Assembly (NCBI GenBank): GCA_934692675.1
Contig: CAKUUD010000001.1
Location: 186,001-250,000 of the forward strand
Direction of reading: 5' to 3'
Length of the DNA stretch: 64,000 bases
From: an uncultured Eubacteriales bacterium
GTDB taxonomy: Bacteria > Bacillota > Clostridia > Oscillospirales > Acutalibacteraceae
The translations under genes were made by a program, and so were the position numbers. The notes below the pieces were generated by a model, which was not told the DNA's origin, ran no database searches, and was given only the letters and a program-made list of their open reading frames with translations. Of this stretch, positions 42,383-50,763 are shown piece after piece; within the stretch, counting starts at the first letter, position 1, and each line of letters opens with the position of its first letter.

Positions 42383-42928
42383 ATGAATTTAATTTCAAAA
42401 ATCAAAAAAATTTCAATTTGTAGTTTGCTTTCAGTAGGAACTTTAATGTCCGCAGGAAGCATCGGATTAAGCGCCACTCATCCTGAAATGGTTGCCTCTC
42501 GCGAAGTTTTAAAGCGGTTGAAGCGTAATAATGGCGACAAAGTGTTAGACGAAGATCCCATACTTGTATATGTGTCTGATAAAATCGATCCTTCAACCGG
42601 AAAAACAGTAGTTTTTATGCCTCAATGTGTTATTGAACCTGAAACTGAAAAAAGAACACTAGTATATGTTGCTGAAAAAGCTAAATTAATTGGAAGATTT
42701 ATTCCAGCATATGGCTACGATAGAATTAAACTAGGTCGACCTGTCGTTGCTTACCTTACTCAAAAAGTTGGCAAGCCCTCTAGAAACACGAGTACGCTTT
42801 TAATTCCTCAAGTAGTAAATTTTCCTGAAGGATCCGAAATTGTTTATTCAGCTACAGTAGCCAAAATGAAAGGCAACCCGGTATTTACATTTGATGCTCA
42901 GAAGAGTTTAGGATACTCTTTTGAATAA
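42383..42928 (+). CDS. Exported protein with short beta repeats, same signal cassette
   Basis: A 181-residue protein. Its first 31 residues (ending GIGLSA) are nearly identical to those of the HTH-repeat protein and the next gene, also at DNA level. The mature part is unlike the HTH proteins. It has 40-50-residue repeats built around (V)xYV-x-x-K-x-x-P and FMPQ/LIPQ strands, suggesting a small all-beta protein. No catalytic motif is visible. The next gene encodes a longer relative 34 bases downstream, probably in the same transcript. Unknown function; no family recognised. Confidence 0.7.
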   Translation: MNLISKIKKISICSLLSVGTLMSAGSIGLSATHPEMVASREVLKRLKRNNGDKVLDEDPILVYVSDKIDPSTGKTVVFMPQCVIEPETEKRTLVYVAEKAKLIGRFIPAYGYDRIKLGRPVVAYLTQKVGKPSRNTSTLLIPQVVNFPEGSEIVYSATVAKMKGNPVFTFDAQKSLGYSFE

Positions 42929-42962
42929 CGTTTTACAAGTAATTAAAAATGAGGAGCAAAAA

Positions 42963-44564
42963 ATGAGTTTATTTTCAAAAATTAAAAAAATTTCAATTTG
43001 TAGTTTGCTTTCAGTAGGGACTTTAGTGTCTGCAGGAAGCACTAGATTAAGCGCGATCGATCCTCGAGAGTCTGTAGTGTGCGGCGGAGGACTTATATCT
43101 TCAGAAAGCTCAGTGCGTCTATATGCGATTCGCGCAATTAAAAAATTGGGCGGGGAACCGGCAGTGATTTTGGTTCCAAAGAATTGTACTCTGTCGTCAG
43201 GAAATGTTATTGTTTATATTCCTCAGAAAATTGTTTCAAATGGAGTAACGAGAGTAATTAGCGTTGGTCAAAGAATTGTGTCTGTTGGAAAATTTGTTTC
43301 TGCTTATTCATCAGAGTCATTGAACTCAGAGTATAGAGTTGTTCTTGGCTATATACCGGAAAATGCCTCGCTGTCTAATGAAACTGTAACTTCTTATATT
43401 CCACAAGTGATGAACACACCGGGAAAACCTACAATCGTGTTAGTCCCTCAGGAAATTAATTTGATTGGTACTCCCGAACGTGCCTATATCTCCTATAGTG
43501 GTGGATCTTCAGCCGTGCCAAGATTTCAAATTGATTCTAGAGTACCGCAGGCACCTTCTCCTGTGAATATACCACGAGCTGCTGCAACCAATACACAGGT
43601 GAGTCAAGTAGTGCCTAACGGAACCAGAGCCGGCGGAGCTGAATTAAATCGGAATCTTCCGATAAATTCATGCGCTCGTCCCAACGCTTTTCAAGGCCAG
43701 CAATCAACTACTGTGCCTTCTCGACCAGTACAATCTCTTAAAATTTTAAATATTCACAGTTCGCCGATTTTGAAAACTTCTAAAGTTATTCCAGAATTGA
43801 CAAAAAAAGAAAATCAAAAACTTGCACAGCATCTCCAAAATGGTAACCAAAAGCTTGCACAAAATCTCCAACAAACTGCAGCGAATAGCAATGTCATAAA
43901 ACTCAACCAGTCTCTTATAAGATCTATTAATAGTGAAATGTTTTCAAACATGAATAAACAACAAGTTAATAGACCTGAAAAAGCTGTAGCTGCACAGAAT
44001 TTATCTGAAAACCACAATTCCACTAGTGCGCCGTTGCCACCTTGTTCTAAATTGCTGTCAAAGGATAATCCTGCTTTAAGAGTTATTTCTAACGTCACAA
44101 ATGATATAGCAAAAGCTAATCAGTCTACTGTTGCTCCTGAAAAACATGCGAATACACTAGTAAATCCTGCTGCTAATGAAAAAGCCGGTCAGAGTTTGAA
44201 CAATGTTAACCGCGCTAATCCAGTAGCTCCGGCACAAAAATCTTCAGAAATACGCAATGCGCATACACCTAAGCTTATTGGTTCTCAGCCCGCACCAAAG
44301 AAAACTTCTACCACAAGCGAAGAAATGCTAAAATCCGAAGGATGGATCAGAAGGGAAAAAGCATACAAGACTACGCTCCCGAGTGTCCCTAAATTATTCA
44401 ATCTTTCTGAACGCGCCGTTGAAAAAGTTAACAAAGAAATTTCTAATAAAGAAGTACTCGATGATTCTGACGATACTGATAGCATCATTCATTCGGATAG
44501 TTATTACGAACAATTTATAGAAACTCAAGGGCCTGTTACAGAATCCCCGACTTCAAATAAATAA
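42963..44564 (+). CDS. Exported protein with beta repeats and a long Asn/Gln-rich tail
   Basis: A 533-residue protein, starting at the ATG behind GAGGAG. An in-frame ATG at 42921 overlaps the previous gene and would hide the signal peptide. After the shared signal (ends RLSA), residues ~35-200 hold repeats of the type VxYIPQ-x-(I/V), related to the preceding gene. Residues ~200-450 are low complexity, rich in Asn, Gln, Ala and Pro, with a repeat LAQHLQNGNQKLAQNLQ. The C-terminus (EKVNKEISNKEVLDDSDDTDS) is acidic. Second gene of a two-gene operon with a terminator after it. Function unknown; a structural or adhesive secreted protein would also fit. Confidence 0.7.
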   Translation: MSLFSKIKKISICSLLSVGTLVSAGSTRLSAIDPRESVVCGGGLISSESSVRLYAIRAIKKLGGEPAVILVPKNCTLSSGNVIVYIPQKIVSNGVTRVISVGQRIVSVGKFVSAYSSESLNSEYRVVLGYIPENASLSNETVTSYIPQVMNTPGKPTIVLVPQEINLIGTPERAYISYSGGSSAVPRFQIDSRVPQAPSPVNIPRAAATNTQVSQVVPNGTRAGGAELNRNLPINSCARPNAFQGQQSTTVPSRPVQSLKILNIHSSPILKTSKVIPELTKKENQKLAQHLQNGNQKLAQNLQQTAANSNVIKLNQSLIRSINSEMFSNMNKQQVNRPEKAVAAQNLSENHNSTSAPLPPCSKLLSKDNPALRVISNVTNDIAKANQSTVAPEKHANTLVNPAANEKAGQSLNNVNRANPVAPAQKSSEIRNAHTPKLIGSQPAPKKTSTTSEEMLKSEGWIRREKAYKTTLPSVPKLFNLSERAVEKVNKEISNKEVLDDSDDTDSIIHSDSYYEQFIETQGPVTESPTSNK

Positions 44565-44575
44565 TTTGTATTTAA

Positions 44576-44612
44576 ATCAGCTTAAAATTTTTTAAGCTGA
44601 TTATTTTTTATT
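44576..44612 (+). terminator. Terminator after the beta-repeat operon
   Basis: The AATCAGCTTAAAA/TTTTAAGCTGATT stem is followed by ATTTTTTATT. It lies between convergent genes and may serve both. Confidence 0.85.
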
Positions 44613-45240
44613 CTTTGCTTTCCCATTCGTTCAATTTCTGCAAAATTTCTAAATATTGTTTTTCTGAAATATTTTCTAATTTATCTACAGAATAATTTTT
44701 TAAAATATTTTCCAGTAATTTGCCTGAATTTTCGAAATTTTCTATTAATTTTTTTAAACTTTTTACGTGTAAATTTGAGATTTTTTCAGATTCATTTTCC
44801 GGCAAATCTTCTCCTGAATAAATATACAGCCCTAAACCAAACATAGCTAAATTTTTGACCAAACAGCGCATTATTGCTTTGTTTATATCGAACATGCTTG
44901 CCGCTTCCACGCAGGCGTTCTTTCTATAATTGCTGGAATATGTGTATTTAACGGATTTCATTGATTTGTTAAAATTATCCATTACTGGAAGCCACATATC
45001 ATGGGTTAAATTGTTGATTGTTACGTTCGTGAATACCATGTATCCTGTATTTTCATCATAAACATATGGCAAATTGTTCTCTCCGAATAGTTTTACAGAA
45101 TAGGTTGCATCTGGAAAGCGCTTTTTTACTTCCGCCCAAGCATACGGCCACGATAAATAGCTAAGGCCGTTTTTCTTTTCTATATGATTACCTACATTTA
45201 TGCTAAAAAGAGTTTCGAATATTGAATTTTTCTTATTCAT
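44608..45240 (-). CDS. Orphan DUF1071 (Sak-like) single-strand DNA annealing protein
   Basis: A 210-residue protein of the DUF1071 group, phage-type single-strand annealing proteins related to Sak/Rad52. The hallmark N-terminal block is FETLFSINVGNHIEKKNGLSYLSWPYAWAEV, here split around residues 8-40. The conserved ASMFDINKAIMRCLVKNLAMFGLGLYIY region follows. The C-terminal helix pair is Lys/Glu-rich. These proteins normally sit in prophage recombination modules with SSB and nuclease genes. None of those is present here, so this looks like a domesticated or left-over recombinase. It is transcribed toward the exported-protein cluster. Confidence 0.8.
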   Translation of the reverse strand: MNKKNSIFETLFSINVGNHIEKKNGLSYLSWPYAWAEVKKRFPDATYSVKLFGENNLPYVYDENTGYMVFTNVTINNLTHDMWLPVMDNFNKSMKSVKYTYSSNYRKNACVEAASMFDINKAIMRCLVKNLAMFGLGLYIYSGEDLPENESEKISNLHVKSLKKLIENFENSGKLLENILKNYSVDKLENISEKQYLEILQKLNEWESKE

Positions 45241-45333
45241 TATTAGTAATCCTCCTTACGCCGTTTGTTTTTATTATTTTTTAATTCAGAAGGATTATTC
45301 ATTAATATAAAATAAAAAATTATAATCAAAAAT

Positions 45334-45930
45334 CTATTTCATTGTGTTTTCTGTCAAAATTTCGTTATCCAAAATTCCTTTTAATATGGTTTTTACGTCT
45401 TTTCGTACTTTTTCAGGGGAACATTTTTCGATGTTGCTTTGATTTATAAATTCTAATAATCCCGAGCACAAAAAGCCCGCTATTTGCTTAAGACTGTATT
45501 TTGGCCGCAGGGTGTCGCTCCGCTTTTTAGCATGAATTTCCAAGTATTTAGTAAGATATTTTGAAAATGATAAATTCAAATACGGATTTTTATATGACGA
45601 TATTTGAGAAAAAAATTCCAGATTGTTGTAATAAGTGTTTAGAATTGAATCCAAAAAATTACAATAACTTATGATGGAGTCCTTATTTTGGTTGTTTTCA
45701 TTTTGAAGTCTGTGATATTCATCTTGCGCCTTTTTTATTATATCTTCGGATATAGCATCCAGCAGGTCGTATTTGTCATTGTAATGGGTGTAAAAGGTCA
45801 TTCTTGTAGTTTTGGCTTTTTTGCAAATTTCTTTTACTGTGGTTTTTTCAAAAGGTTTTTCGGATAATATCTTAATTAATGAGGATTTTAAATTTTTTTT
45901 AGTTTTTAGTATTCTTTTATCTTCAAGCAT
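45334..45930 (-). CDS. TetR family transcriptional regulator
   Basis: A 198-residue protein with an N-terminal TetR HTH (KSSLIKILSEKPFEKTTVKEICKKAKTTRMTFYTHYNDKYDLL region, ~residues 14-56). A C-terminal helical ligand-binding domain resembles the TetR_C_8 type seen with short regulators of membrane or lipid genes. It is divergent from the DegV gene, which it may control. Confidence 0.88.
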   Translation of the reverse strand: MLEDKRILKTKKNLKSSLIKILSEKPFEKTTVKEICKKAKTTRMTFYTHYNDKYDLLDAISEDIIKKAQDEYHRLQNENNQNKDSIISYCNFLDSILNTYYNNLEFFSQISSYKNPYLNLSFSKYLTKYLEIHAKKRSDTLRPKYSLKQIAGFLCSGLLEFINQSNIEKCSPEKVRKDVKTILKGILDNEILTENTMK

Positions 45931-46024
45931 TAATCGGTACCTCTCGCTATAAGTTTTTAAATTAGTATATCAAAATATGATTGCATTTTAAATTAGTTAT
46001 TTATACATATGTAAATTAATGTTA

Positions 46025-46053
46025 TTGAATTTAATGTGGCAATTACATATAAT
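46025..46053 (+). promoter_or_regulatory. Promoter of the degV gene
   Basis: TTGAAT (46025-46030), 17 bases, TATAAT (46048-46053). It lies inside the upstream extension of the open frame, which supports the ATG at 46106 as the true start. Confidence 0.75.
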
Positions 46054-46105
46054 GTTATTCAGTAAAACAAATTTTAAAGCAAAAAATCAGGAGTTGATTA
46101 ATTTT

Positions 46106-46996
46106 ATGGGTTCGTATATTTTAAGTTGCTGTTCTACATTTGATCTTTCGAAAGAACAATTTCAAGAAAGAAATATAAATTATGTTTGCTTTCATTATTC
46201 CATAAACGGAAAAACTTACGATGATGATTTGGGTCAAACTATACCATTTAAAGATTTTTATAGAATGATTTCTCAAAAAGGAGTAGAACTAAAAACCTCT
46301 CAGGTAAATGTCGATGAGTTTATTAATTACTTCACTCCTTTTTTGGAAAAAGGTCAGGATATTCTTCACGTTAGCATGTCATCGGGATTATCCGGCGCGT
46401 ACAATTCAGCTTTGATAGCAAAAAGAGAATTGGAAAGCAAATTTCCTGATAGAAAAATTTATGTTGTAGATTCATTGGGAGGATCGTCAGGAGGCGGACT
46501 TTTAATGGATAAGCTTGCGCAAATGAGGGACGAGGGGAAAGATATAGCGGAAGTTTATAATTGGGCAGAAGACAACAAATTAAGGCTTAATCATTGGTTT
46601 TTGTCAACAGATTTAAGCTTTTATGTCAAAGGCGGAAGAATTTCTAAAGCTGCTGGCATGATGGGCACGGTATTTAAAATTTGCCCCATTTTGAATGTGG
46701 ATTGTAACGGCAAATTGGTCCCCAGAATGAAAGTCAGGACTAAAGAAAAAGCCATAACTGAAATTTTTAATAAGATGGTCGAAAACGCAGATGATGGTAT
46801 AAATTACAGCGGAAAGTGCTTTATAAGCAATTCTGATTGTTATGATGACGCAAGAAAGCTCGCAGATTTAATCGAAAGCAACTTCAAAAATTTGGACGGA
46901 AAGGTAATTATAAATAGCATAGGAACTACAATAGGAAGCCATTCCGGTCCGGGAACAATAGCTCTGTTTTTCTGGGGCAAAAAGCGTACAGATTAG
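46106..46996 (+). CDS. DegV family fatty-acid-binding protein
   Basis: A 296-residue protein. DegV/FakB proteins bind a fatty acid and present it to the kinase FakA for phospholipid synthesis. Conserved elements include the N-terminal STFDLS (the usual DS-x-xDL), QVNVDEFINYF, the SMSSGLSGAYNSALIA fatty-acid carboxylate-binding loop, DSLGGSSGGGLLM, the GGRISKAAG motif and the C-terminal GTTIGSHSGPGTIALFF. The start at 46106 gives the family length and lies downstream of a good promoter; AGGAG is at a somewhat long spacing. Divergent from a TetR regulator. Confidence 0.93.
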   Translation: MGSYILSCCSTFDLSKEQFQERNINYVCFHYSINGKTYDDDLGQTIPFKDFYRMISQKGVELKTSQVNVDEFINYFTPFLEKGQDILHVSMSSGLSGAYNSALIAKRELESKFPDRKIYVVDSLGGSSGGGLLMDKLAQMRDEGKDIAEVYNWAEDNKLRLNHWFLSTDLSFYVKGGRISKAAGMMGTVFKICPILNVDCNGKLVPRMKVRTKEKAITEIFNKMVENADDGINYSGKCFISNSDCYDDARKLADLIESNFKNLDGKVIINSIGTTIGSHSGPGTIALFFWGKKRTD

Positions 46997-47005
46997 TAAA
47001 ATAAA

Positions 47006-47040
47006 AAAATCACTTTTCTTTTTAGAAAAGTGATTTTATA
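47006..47040 (+). terminator. Bidirectional terminator between degV and xth
   Basis: A long perfect stem (AAAATCACTTTTCT/AGAAAAGTGATTTT) with A-rich and T-rich flanks separates two convergent genes. Confidence 0.9.
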
Positions 47041-47041
47041 A

Positions 47042-47788
47042 TTATATATTTATTTCTATTCCTACCGGGCAATGGTCACTTCCAAGCACCTCGCTACAAA
47101 TGAAACTGTCAACCAGATTATCCTTTAAACTTTTGGATGTAACAAAGTAATCGATTCTCCATCCAACATTCTTTTTTCGGACATCTTTACGATACGACCA
47201 CCAGGTATAAGAATCTTTTTTGTCAGGGTAAAAATATCTGAATGTATCTATAAACCCCTCATTTAACAGGTTCGAAAAACTTTCTCGTTCTTCAATTGTA
47301 AATCCGGAATGCCCTGAATTTGATTTTGGGTTTTTTAAATCTATTTCTTGATGCGCAACATTTAAATCTCCGCAAAGTATAACAGGTTTATGTTTTTCTA
47401 AGGCTTTTAGAAATCCTGTAAGCTTTTTATCAAAATTTAATCGATATTCCAACCTAGATAAATCCCTTCTCGCTTGAGGAATATAGCAGTTCACAAGATA
47501 AAAATTTTCATATTCCAAAGCTATTATCCGACCTTCGGTATCATTAAATATTGATGTATCTACGTTTTTAAATTCCAATTTTGAAAAAACAGCCGTACCG
47601 GAATATCCCTTTTTTTGAGCATGGTTCCAAAATTTATTATATTTATTTAACTCAAAAATTTCTAAAGGTTCGTGAATTTTTATTTCCTGAAGACATATTA
47701 TATCCGCGTTTACATCTTTTACAAATTCACAAAATCCTTTTCCGGTACAAGACCTTATACCATTTACATTCCACGATACAATTTTCAT
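47042..47788 (-). CDS. xth: Exodeoxyribonuclease III / AP endonuclease
   Basis: A 248-residue EEP-superfamily nuclease for base-excision repair. Motifs: MKIVSWNVNGIRS at the N-terminus, ADIICLQEIKI (metal-binding Glu), GYSGTAVFSK, CGDLNVAHQEIDLKNPKSN (active-site Asp/Asn), GWRIDYFVTS and the final SDHCPVGIEI (catalytic Asp-His). Length and motif order are standard. It cuts the backbone at abasic sites and has 3' exonuclease activity. Confidence 0.96.
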   Translation of the reverse strand: MKIVSWNVNGIRSCTGKGFCEFVKDVNADIICLQEIKIHEPLEIFELNKYNKFWNHAQKKGYSGTAVFSKLEFKNVDTSIFNDTEGRIIALEYENFYLVNCYIPQARRDLSRLEYRLNFDKKLTGFLKALEKHKPVILCGDLNVAHQEIDLKNPKSNSGHSGFTIEERESFSNLLNEGFIDTFRYFYPDKKDSYTWWSYRKDVRKKNVGWRIDYFVTSKSLKDNLVDSFICSEVLGSDHCPVGIEINI

Positions 47789-47834
47789 AAATTTGCTCCT
47801 TTTATCGAGTTTGTATAAAAGAGTGAGGAATTAA

Positions 47835-49208
47835 TTAAAAATTCAAAGGATTAGATGGCAATTCCTGTATGCCCAACATATTGCGTATGTATTCGTAAGC
47901 TTGTTGCATGAGATGTTCATCGAGTTCGTTGCTTGTTAGACAGTATAAGGGATAATTATAAGCAATAGTACTTTTAAAATAAAATGGTTGTGTAGAAGAG
48001 GAAAAAGGAAGATTTCTTTGCTCTGAGGGTATTTTCCCTTCAAAAAAATCTGGAATTGCTTCAAATATTCCTTTTAAATTTATGACCCATCCTCGAGGAG
48101 TGTTATGAGGTATTTGGACTTGTGCATTAATCCATTCCACTGGAGTTGGGTTTCTATGCCAATTTGATCTGTCTAAGATATAGTTTCTTAAACGTCGCAC
48201 AGCTCCATCATAATTGCAACATACTCCGGTAAAATATTTTTTCTGAGTGCGTTTTCTTTCACTTAATGGTGTTACTAAAAAATGCTCTCTATTTTTACGT
48301 GGAGCAGGAGTGCACAAACTTTGGTTTGGGGTTTCATTTGCATTTCTGTGTATTGAAGGAGTTAAACGACTCTTTTTTGTGATTTCTCTAATTGAGGTTG
48401 AAGGAATCTCAAAATCTCTTCTATTGCGTTTTCTGGCGGGAGTTGAAGGAACAACAAAATTGCTCGAAGCTTTATTTGTCGATGTGCTATTGCTTTCTGG
48501 GAAAATATTATCATCTATTGCTTTAAAATCCTCTGATTCTTGACTCTGAGAATTTGAAGTTTCTTTGCTTTTTGAATTTATATTTTCTAAAGAAGCGTTT
48601 AAACCCGCAGTACTTTCAGGATTGTAATTATAAATTTCGGGCGTATTGGATTCGAAATAGCTCACTTTTTGTTTTTCTTCACAAAAACATTCAAAAGCTT
48701 TGAAAATTATAGATGCCGAGGTTTTTTCGTTGTTCTCCAAGATGCGAAAAGATTTGTTCAATCGGCCACATGATATGGTGAAATTGCTTTCGTTTTCAAA
48801 TTTGATAGTGAGAGTAAGGTCCTGTTCAGGCGTGATAGTATAAATAGTCGTACCATCAGGATTTTCTAAGGTTGTCCAGTTGGAACTATTAAAAAAAGAT
48901 TTTAATAGTTTAACAAAATACGCTTTATTCGAAACATGCAATGCATATGAGCCTTTAGTACTCGGTTTATCTTTAAATGTGGCATCTTTTTTTTCTTTGT
49001 TACACACGTATCCACATATTTTTTTATCTGATATGTAAAAATATTGTGGATATTGATGCCCGCATTTTTCGCAAAGCACACCTCGACTTGAGTGAATTTG
49101 ATTAGAATCTGTTTGCAGATTTAGGTAATTTACAGCGCTTACTGCACTGCCAGAAAACAATGCAGATAAAATTAACATCGCTGAACATTTTTTAAATTTT
49201 TTTAACAT
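47835..49208 (-). CDS. Exported Cys-rich protein with basic NLS-like patches, largest family member
   Basis: A 457-residue protein with a signal peptide (1-25, SAVSA). A Cys cluster (C46-x2-C49 ... C65-x3-C69) and a domain ending FKAFECFCEE correspond to the domain of the four paralogues upstream. Residues ~185-300 are Ser/Asn-rich and disordered-looking, with basic patches RKRNRR (259-264) and RKRTQKK (318-324) among repeated (I/V/T)PS-T/TP motifs. The C-terminal ~130 residues look like a diverged second domain copy (ILDRSNWHR, then GWVINLKGIFEAIPDFF). NLS-like patches suggest a nuclear target in a eukaryotic cell. Last gene of a five-gene minus-strand operon. Confidence 0.7.
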   Translation of the reverse strand: MLKKFKKCSAMLILSALFSGSAVSAVNYLNLQTDSNQIHSSRGVLCEKCGHQYPQYFYISDKKICGYVCNKEKKDATFKDKPSTKGSYALHVSNKAYFVKLLKSFFNSSNWTTLENPDGTTIYTITPEQDLTLTIKFENESNFTISCGRLNKSFRILENNEKTSASIIFKAFECFCEEKQKVSYFESNTPEIYNYNPESTAGLNASLENINSKSKETSNSQSQESEDFKAIDDNIFPESNSTSTNKASSNFVVPSTPARKRNRRDFEIPSTSIREITKKSRLTPSIHRNANETPNQSLCTPAPRKNREHFLVTPLSERKRTQKKYFTGVCCNYDGAVRRLRNYILDRSNWHRNPTPVEWINAQVQIPHNTPRGWVINLKGIFEAIPDFFEGKIPSEQRNLPFSSSTQPFYFKSTIAYNYPLYCLTSNELDEHLMQQAYEYIRNMLGIQELPSNPLNF

Positions 49209-49249
49209 TTTATATTTCCTTTCTCATTTTATTATGTGATAGTGTCTAA

Positions 49250-49981
49250 CTAAAGAATTTCATTTTTTTTACAAAAATAGCAGAAAGCCGCAAATTTTTT
49301 GTCCGCCAGAGTGTAAGTTTCACGAAAAGCTTTGCAATTGTTTACGTAAACACGATCATATGCCATATCGTAGCAGTTAGGATTTTCTTTAGTGGGTTTG
49401 GAGTAGTTGAAAAATATAGTAAAACGATTGTCCTTGCATTTTATACTTTCTTTTAGATCAGGGTCGCTAAGTAGAGGCTCCAATTTCAATACAAAATTAC
49501 CGGTGTCACATTTTTGATACCAATTTTTCCCTAAAAAATAGCTTAATATTTTTTTGATAATAATATATTTTCTAGCTTTTTCTGGACGATAAGCAATTTT
49601 GTGAGCTTGAGCTCCAAAATTACTTTTCAAACATCCACGTCCTATTGCTATTACATTGTGTTCGTAATCAGGGAGAAGATAAAAATGTCTAACTCTCTTA
49701 TTGCATGAATTGTGTATTACAGGTAATCCACATCTAGGATTTATCTCATCTGAACCTGAATTGAGATAAAACGGCCCAATTAAACCATCGAGATTATATT
49801 CTTCTGTGATATCAGACTCTTCTTCTGAGGAGTATTCTTCACGTTCTCTCTTTTGAGCTTGTGCAGCGGTGGGCTTATTTGGTTCTTGAGGTGCTGTTGC
49901 AAATGAAGCGAAGGGTATTGAAGATGAAAAAATTAAGGCAAGTGCTAATAATTTAGAATATTTTTTTAAAATTTTGAACAT
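49250..49981 (-). CDS. Exported Cys-containing paralogue (family member 4)
   Basis: A 243-residue protein: signal peptide 1-28 (SFAT), basic patch KRERE (44-48) followed by an acidic run (EEYSSEEESD), then a domain of ~180 residues. Conserved points of that domain: RCGLPVIHNSCNKRVRHFYL, a cysteine in GRGCLKSNFG, ILSYFLGKNWY, GNFVLKLEPLLSDPDLK, FTIFF, YDMAYD and the terminal FAAFCYFCKKNEIL. The spaced cysteines could bind zinc. The first ~62 codons are almost identical at DNA level to the next gene upstream, marking a recent duplication or gene conversion. Function unknown. Confidence 0.7.
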   Translation of the reverse strand: MFKILKKYSKLLALALIFSSSIPFASFATAPQEPNKPTAAQAQKREREEYSSEEESDITEEYNLDGLIGPFYLNSGSDEINPRCGLPVIHNSCNKRVRHFYLLPDYEHNVIAIGRGCLKSNFGAQAHKIAYRPEKARKYIIIKKILSYFLGKNWYQKCDTGNFVLKLEPLLSDPDLKESIKCKDNRFTIFFNYSKPTKENPNCYDMAYDRVYVNNCKAFRETYTLADKKFAAFCYFCKKNEIL

Positions 49982-49994
49982 TTTGGGGTTCCTT
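49808..49994. repeat. 187-bp near-identical repeat, copy 1
   Basis: Covers the ribosome site, signal peptide and charged segment of the gene ending at 49250. It matches 50575-50761 with only a few mismatches at a constant offset of 767 bases, while the rest of the two genes is more diverged. Confidence 0.85.
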
Positions 49995-50022
49995 TCTTAA
50001 TTTAATCTGTGATGGTATTTAG

Positions 50023-50748
50023 CTAAAGAATTTCATTTATCTTGCAAAAATAGCAGAAAGCTGCAAATTTTTTGTCCTCCAGAGTGTAGGTTTCGTCAAA
50101 AGCATTACATCTGTTTACGTAAGTGCCATTATATGCCATATCGTATGGATGAGGATTTTTCTTGGTGGTTTTTGAGCGGAAAAATATAGTAAAATATGTA
50201 TCCCAGCCTTTTATAGCTCCTGCTAAATCAGGGTCTTCCAAGAGGGGCGTCAAATTTAGCACGTAGTTTCCTAAAAAATTTTCATGCCAATTGTTCTGTA
50301 AAAAATAATTTAATATTTTTCTGGTAATGTTATATTTTATGGTATTTTCCCTAGAATCAGCATTTTTGTGAGCTTCAGGTCCAAAATTCTTTCTTAAACA
50401 TTCTCGCCCAATCGCTATTACATTGTGGTCGTAATCAGGAAGAAGGTAAAACCTACTGGTGCGTCTATTACACGGACTGTATTTCATAAGCAATCCGCAT
50501 CTGGGACGTACCTCATTCGGATATAGTTTAAAATTGAACATTCCTACCAATCCGCCGATGTTATATCCTTCTGGGATATCAGACTCTTCTTCTGAGAAGT
50601 ATTCTTCACGTTCTCTCTTTTGAGCTTGTGCAGCGGTGGGCTTATTTGGTTCTTGAGGTGCTGTTGCAAATGAAGCGAAGGGTATCGAGGATGAAAAAAT
50701 TAAGGCAAGTGCTAATAATTTAGAATATTTTTTTAAAATTTTGAACAT
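50023..50748 (-). CDS. Exported Cys-containing paralogue (family member 3)
   Basis: A 241-residue protein with the same plan as the gene downstream. It has a signal peptide, KRERE (44-48) with EEYFSEEESD, and the domain with RCGLLMKYSPCNRRTSRFYL, GRECLRKNFG, ILNYFLQNNWH, GNYVLNLTPLLEDPDL and FAAFCYFCKINEIL. The signal and linker are identical to the neighbour while the domain differs at many positions. This is the pattern expected if the 5' part is kept uniform by gene conversion or the domain evolves fast. AAGGAACC precedes the ATG. Confidence 0.7.
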   Translation of the reverse strand: MFKILKKYSKLLALALIFSSSIPFASFATAPQEPNKPTAAQAQKREREEYFSEEESDIPEGYNIGGLVGMFNFKLYPNEVRPRCGLLMKYSPCNRRTSRFYLLPDYDHNVIAIGRECLRKNFGPEAHKNADSRENTIKYNITRKILNYFLQNNWHENFLGNYVLNLTPLLEDPDLAGAIKGWDTYFTIFFRSKTTKKNPHPYDMAYNGTYVNRCNAFDETYTLEDKKFAAFCYFCKINEIL

Positions 50749-50761
50749 TTTGGGGTTCCTT
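50575..50761. repeat. 187-bp near-identical repeat, copy 2
   Basis: Partner of 49808-49994. Confidence 0.85.
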
Positions 50762-50763
50762 CC

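Noticed and set aside
46019..46105. 29-codon N-terminal extension of the DegV protein
   Set aside because: It contains a consensus promoter (46025-46053), and DegV proteins begin at the 46106 ATG.
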